The position numbers and the translations under genes are program-made. A stretch of DNA of 64,000 bases from Rhizobium sp. Leaf262. GTDB taxonomy: Bacteria > Pseudomonadota > Alphaproteobacteria > Rhizobiales > Rhizobiaceae. Location of the stretch: assembly GCF_001422245.1 (NCBI RefSeq), contig NZ_LMMM01000004.1:194720-258719 (forward strand), read 5' to 3'. Shown here piece by piece: positions 63,679 to 64,000 of the stretch (position 1 is its first letter; every line of letters starts with the position of its first letter). The notes below the pieces were generated by a model. It saw nothing but the letters and a program-made list of their open reading frames with translations, was not told the DNA's origin and searched no databases.

Positions 63679-64000
63679 GACAGTTCGAGCAGCATCTCCA
63701 GCGCGGTCTTGACCGTCCCCAGCCGTACCTGATCGCGTCCGATATCACCGTAACGCATCTCTCTGTGAAGGATGCCGCCATCCCGTCGCTTTGCAGCCAG
63801 ATTCACGAGGCCAACGGGCTTTGCCGCCGAGCCACCACCCGGACCGGCAATGCCCGTGACAGCCACGGAAAACTCTGCGCGGGAGCGATAAAGCGCGCCA
63901 TGCGCCATCTGCAGTGCCGTTTCCTTCGAAACCGCGCCGAATGCTTCCAGTGTGTCGGAGGCAACGCCCAGCATGTCCATCTTGGCATCGTTCGTATAGG
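63666..64000 (-). CDS. cinA: CinA-like protein, C-terminal domain (partial, cut by window edge)
   Basis: The 3' 335 bp of a CinA-family gene; its start lies outside the window. The visible sequence is the nicotinamide-nucleotide amidase domain: KMDMLGVASDTLEAFGAVSK, then VAVTGIAGPGGGSAAKPVGL and a final helix. CinA-C proteins deamidate NMN in pyridine-nucleotide recycling. Full-length CinA also has an N-terminal MoaB-like domain; I cannot tell whether it is present here. Confidence 0.9.
   Translation of the reverse strand, partial: YTNDAKMDMLGVASDTLEAFGAVSKETALQMAHGALYRSRAEFSVAVTGIAGPGGGSAAKPVGLVNLAAKRRDGGILHREMRYGDIGRDQVRLGTVKTALEMLLELSQST

Overview
The window looks like a chromosomal segment of an alphaproteobacterium of the Rhizobiaceae, most likely Agrobacterium/Rhizobium. 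The evidence is gene content and order (rpsB-tsf-pyrH-frr-uppS-cdsA-rseP-bamA-lpxD-fabZ-lpxA-lpxI-lpxB; eno-ftsB-pdhA-pdhB-pdhC-lpdA-lipA), alphaproteobacterial specialities (CckA, LpxI, EipB, NDUFA12-like and DUF2155 proteins, an E1-beta with its own lipoyl domain, a GTTC-N7-GTTC SOS box), and moderately high-GC coding with dispersed palindromic repeats. I saw no tRNA, rRNA, CRISPR array, prophage or complete insertion sequence.

Layout. 1-1497: non-coding, hairpin-rich DNA with two tandem duplications and an alternating array of REP-like palindromes, possibly beginning in the 3' end of a gene. 1498-6174: acetyltransferases, DUF1294, gatB, the complex I accessory protein and a DUF2155 protein. 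6318-9243 (minus): operon aroQ-accB-accC-aat. 9420-12911 (minus): class III alcohol dehydrogenase, a DMT transporter, and a FliO-like membrane protein that sits back to back with cckA. 13268-19733: cckA, a LuxR-type regulator, clpS-clpA. 19805-25760: AzlCD exporter, PAP2 phosphatase, a four-gene minus operon (RidA, GDPD, COG3146 acyltransferase, HIT) and eipB. 25956-39329: translation and envelope biogenesis cluster, ending with lipid A synthesis. 39477-43447: a GntR-regulated amino-acid ABC transporter cassette plus a cupin, apparently inserted between lpxB and gltA. 43557-49356: gltA, comEC, a GST and lexA. 49618-60253: kdsA, eno, ftsB, the pyruvate dehydrogenase genes with an SGNH esterase between E2 and E3, two small GlsB-type membrane proteins, lipA. 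60254-64000: a REP pair, DMT transporter, AraC regulator, small protein, P-loop protein, COQ10-like protein and the partial cinA.

The core genes work together in three ways. rpsB/tsf/frr serve translation, while uppS/cdsA/rseP/bamA/lpxDAIB/fabZ, kdsA and eipB build and guard the outer membrane. eno, the pdh genes, lpdA, lipA and gltA carry carbon from 2-phosphoglycerate to citrate, with LipA supplying the lipoyl groups used by E1-beta and E2. CckA, ClpS/ClpA, RseP and LexA are regulatory or proteolytic switches. The least explained parts are the repeat-rich left end, the palindromes and C9 tract around the FliO-like/cckA junction, and the junctions where accessory genes interrupt otherwise conserved order. 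I did not find a clear new multi-gene defence or biosynthetic system.
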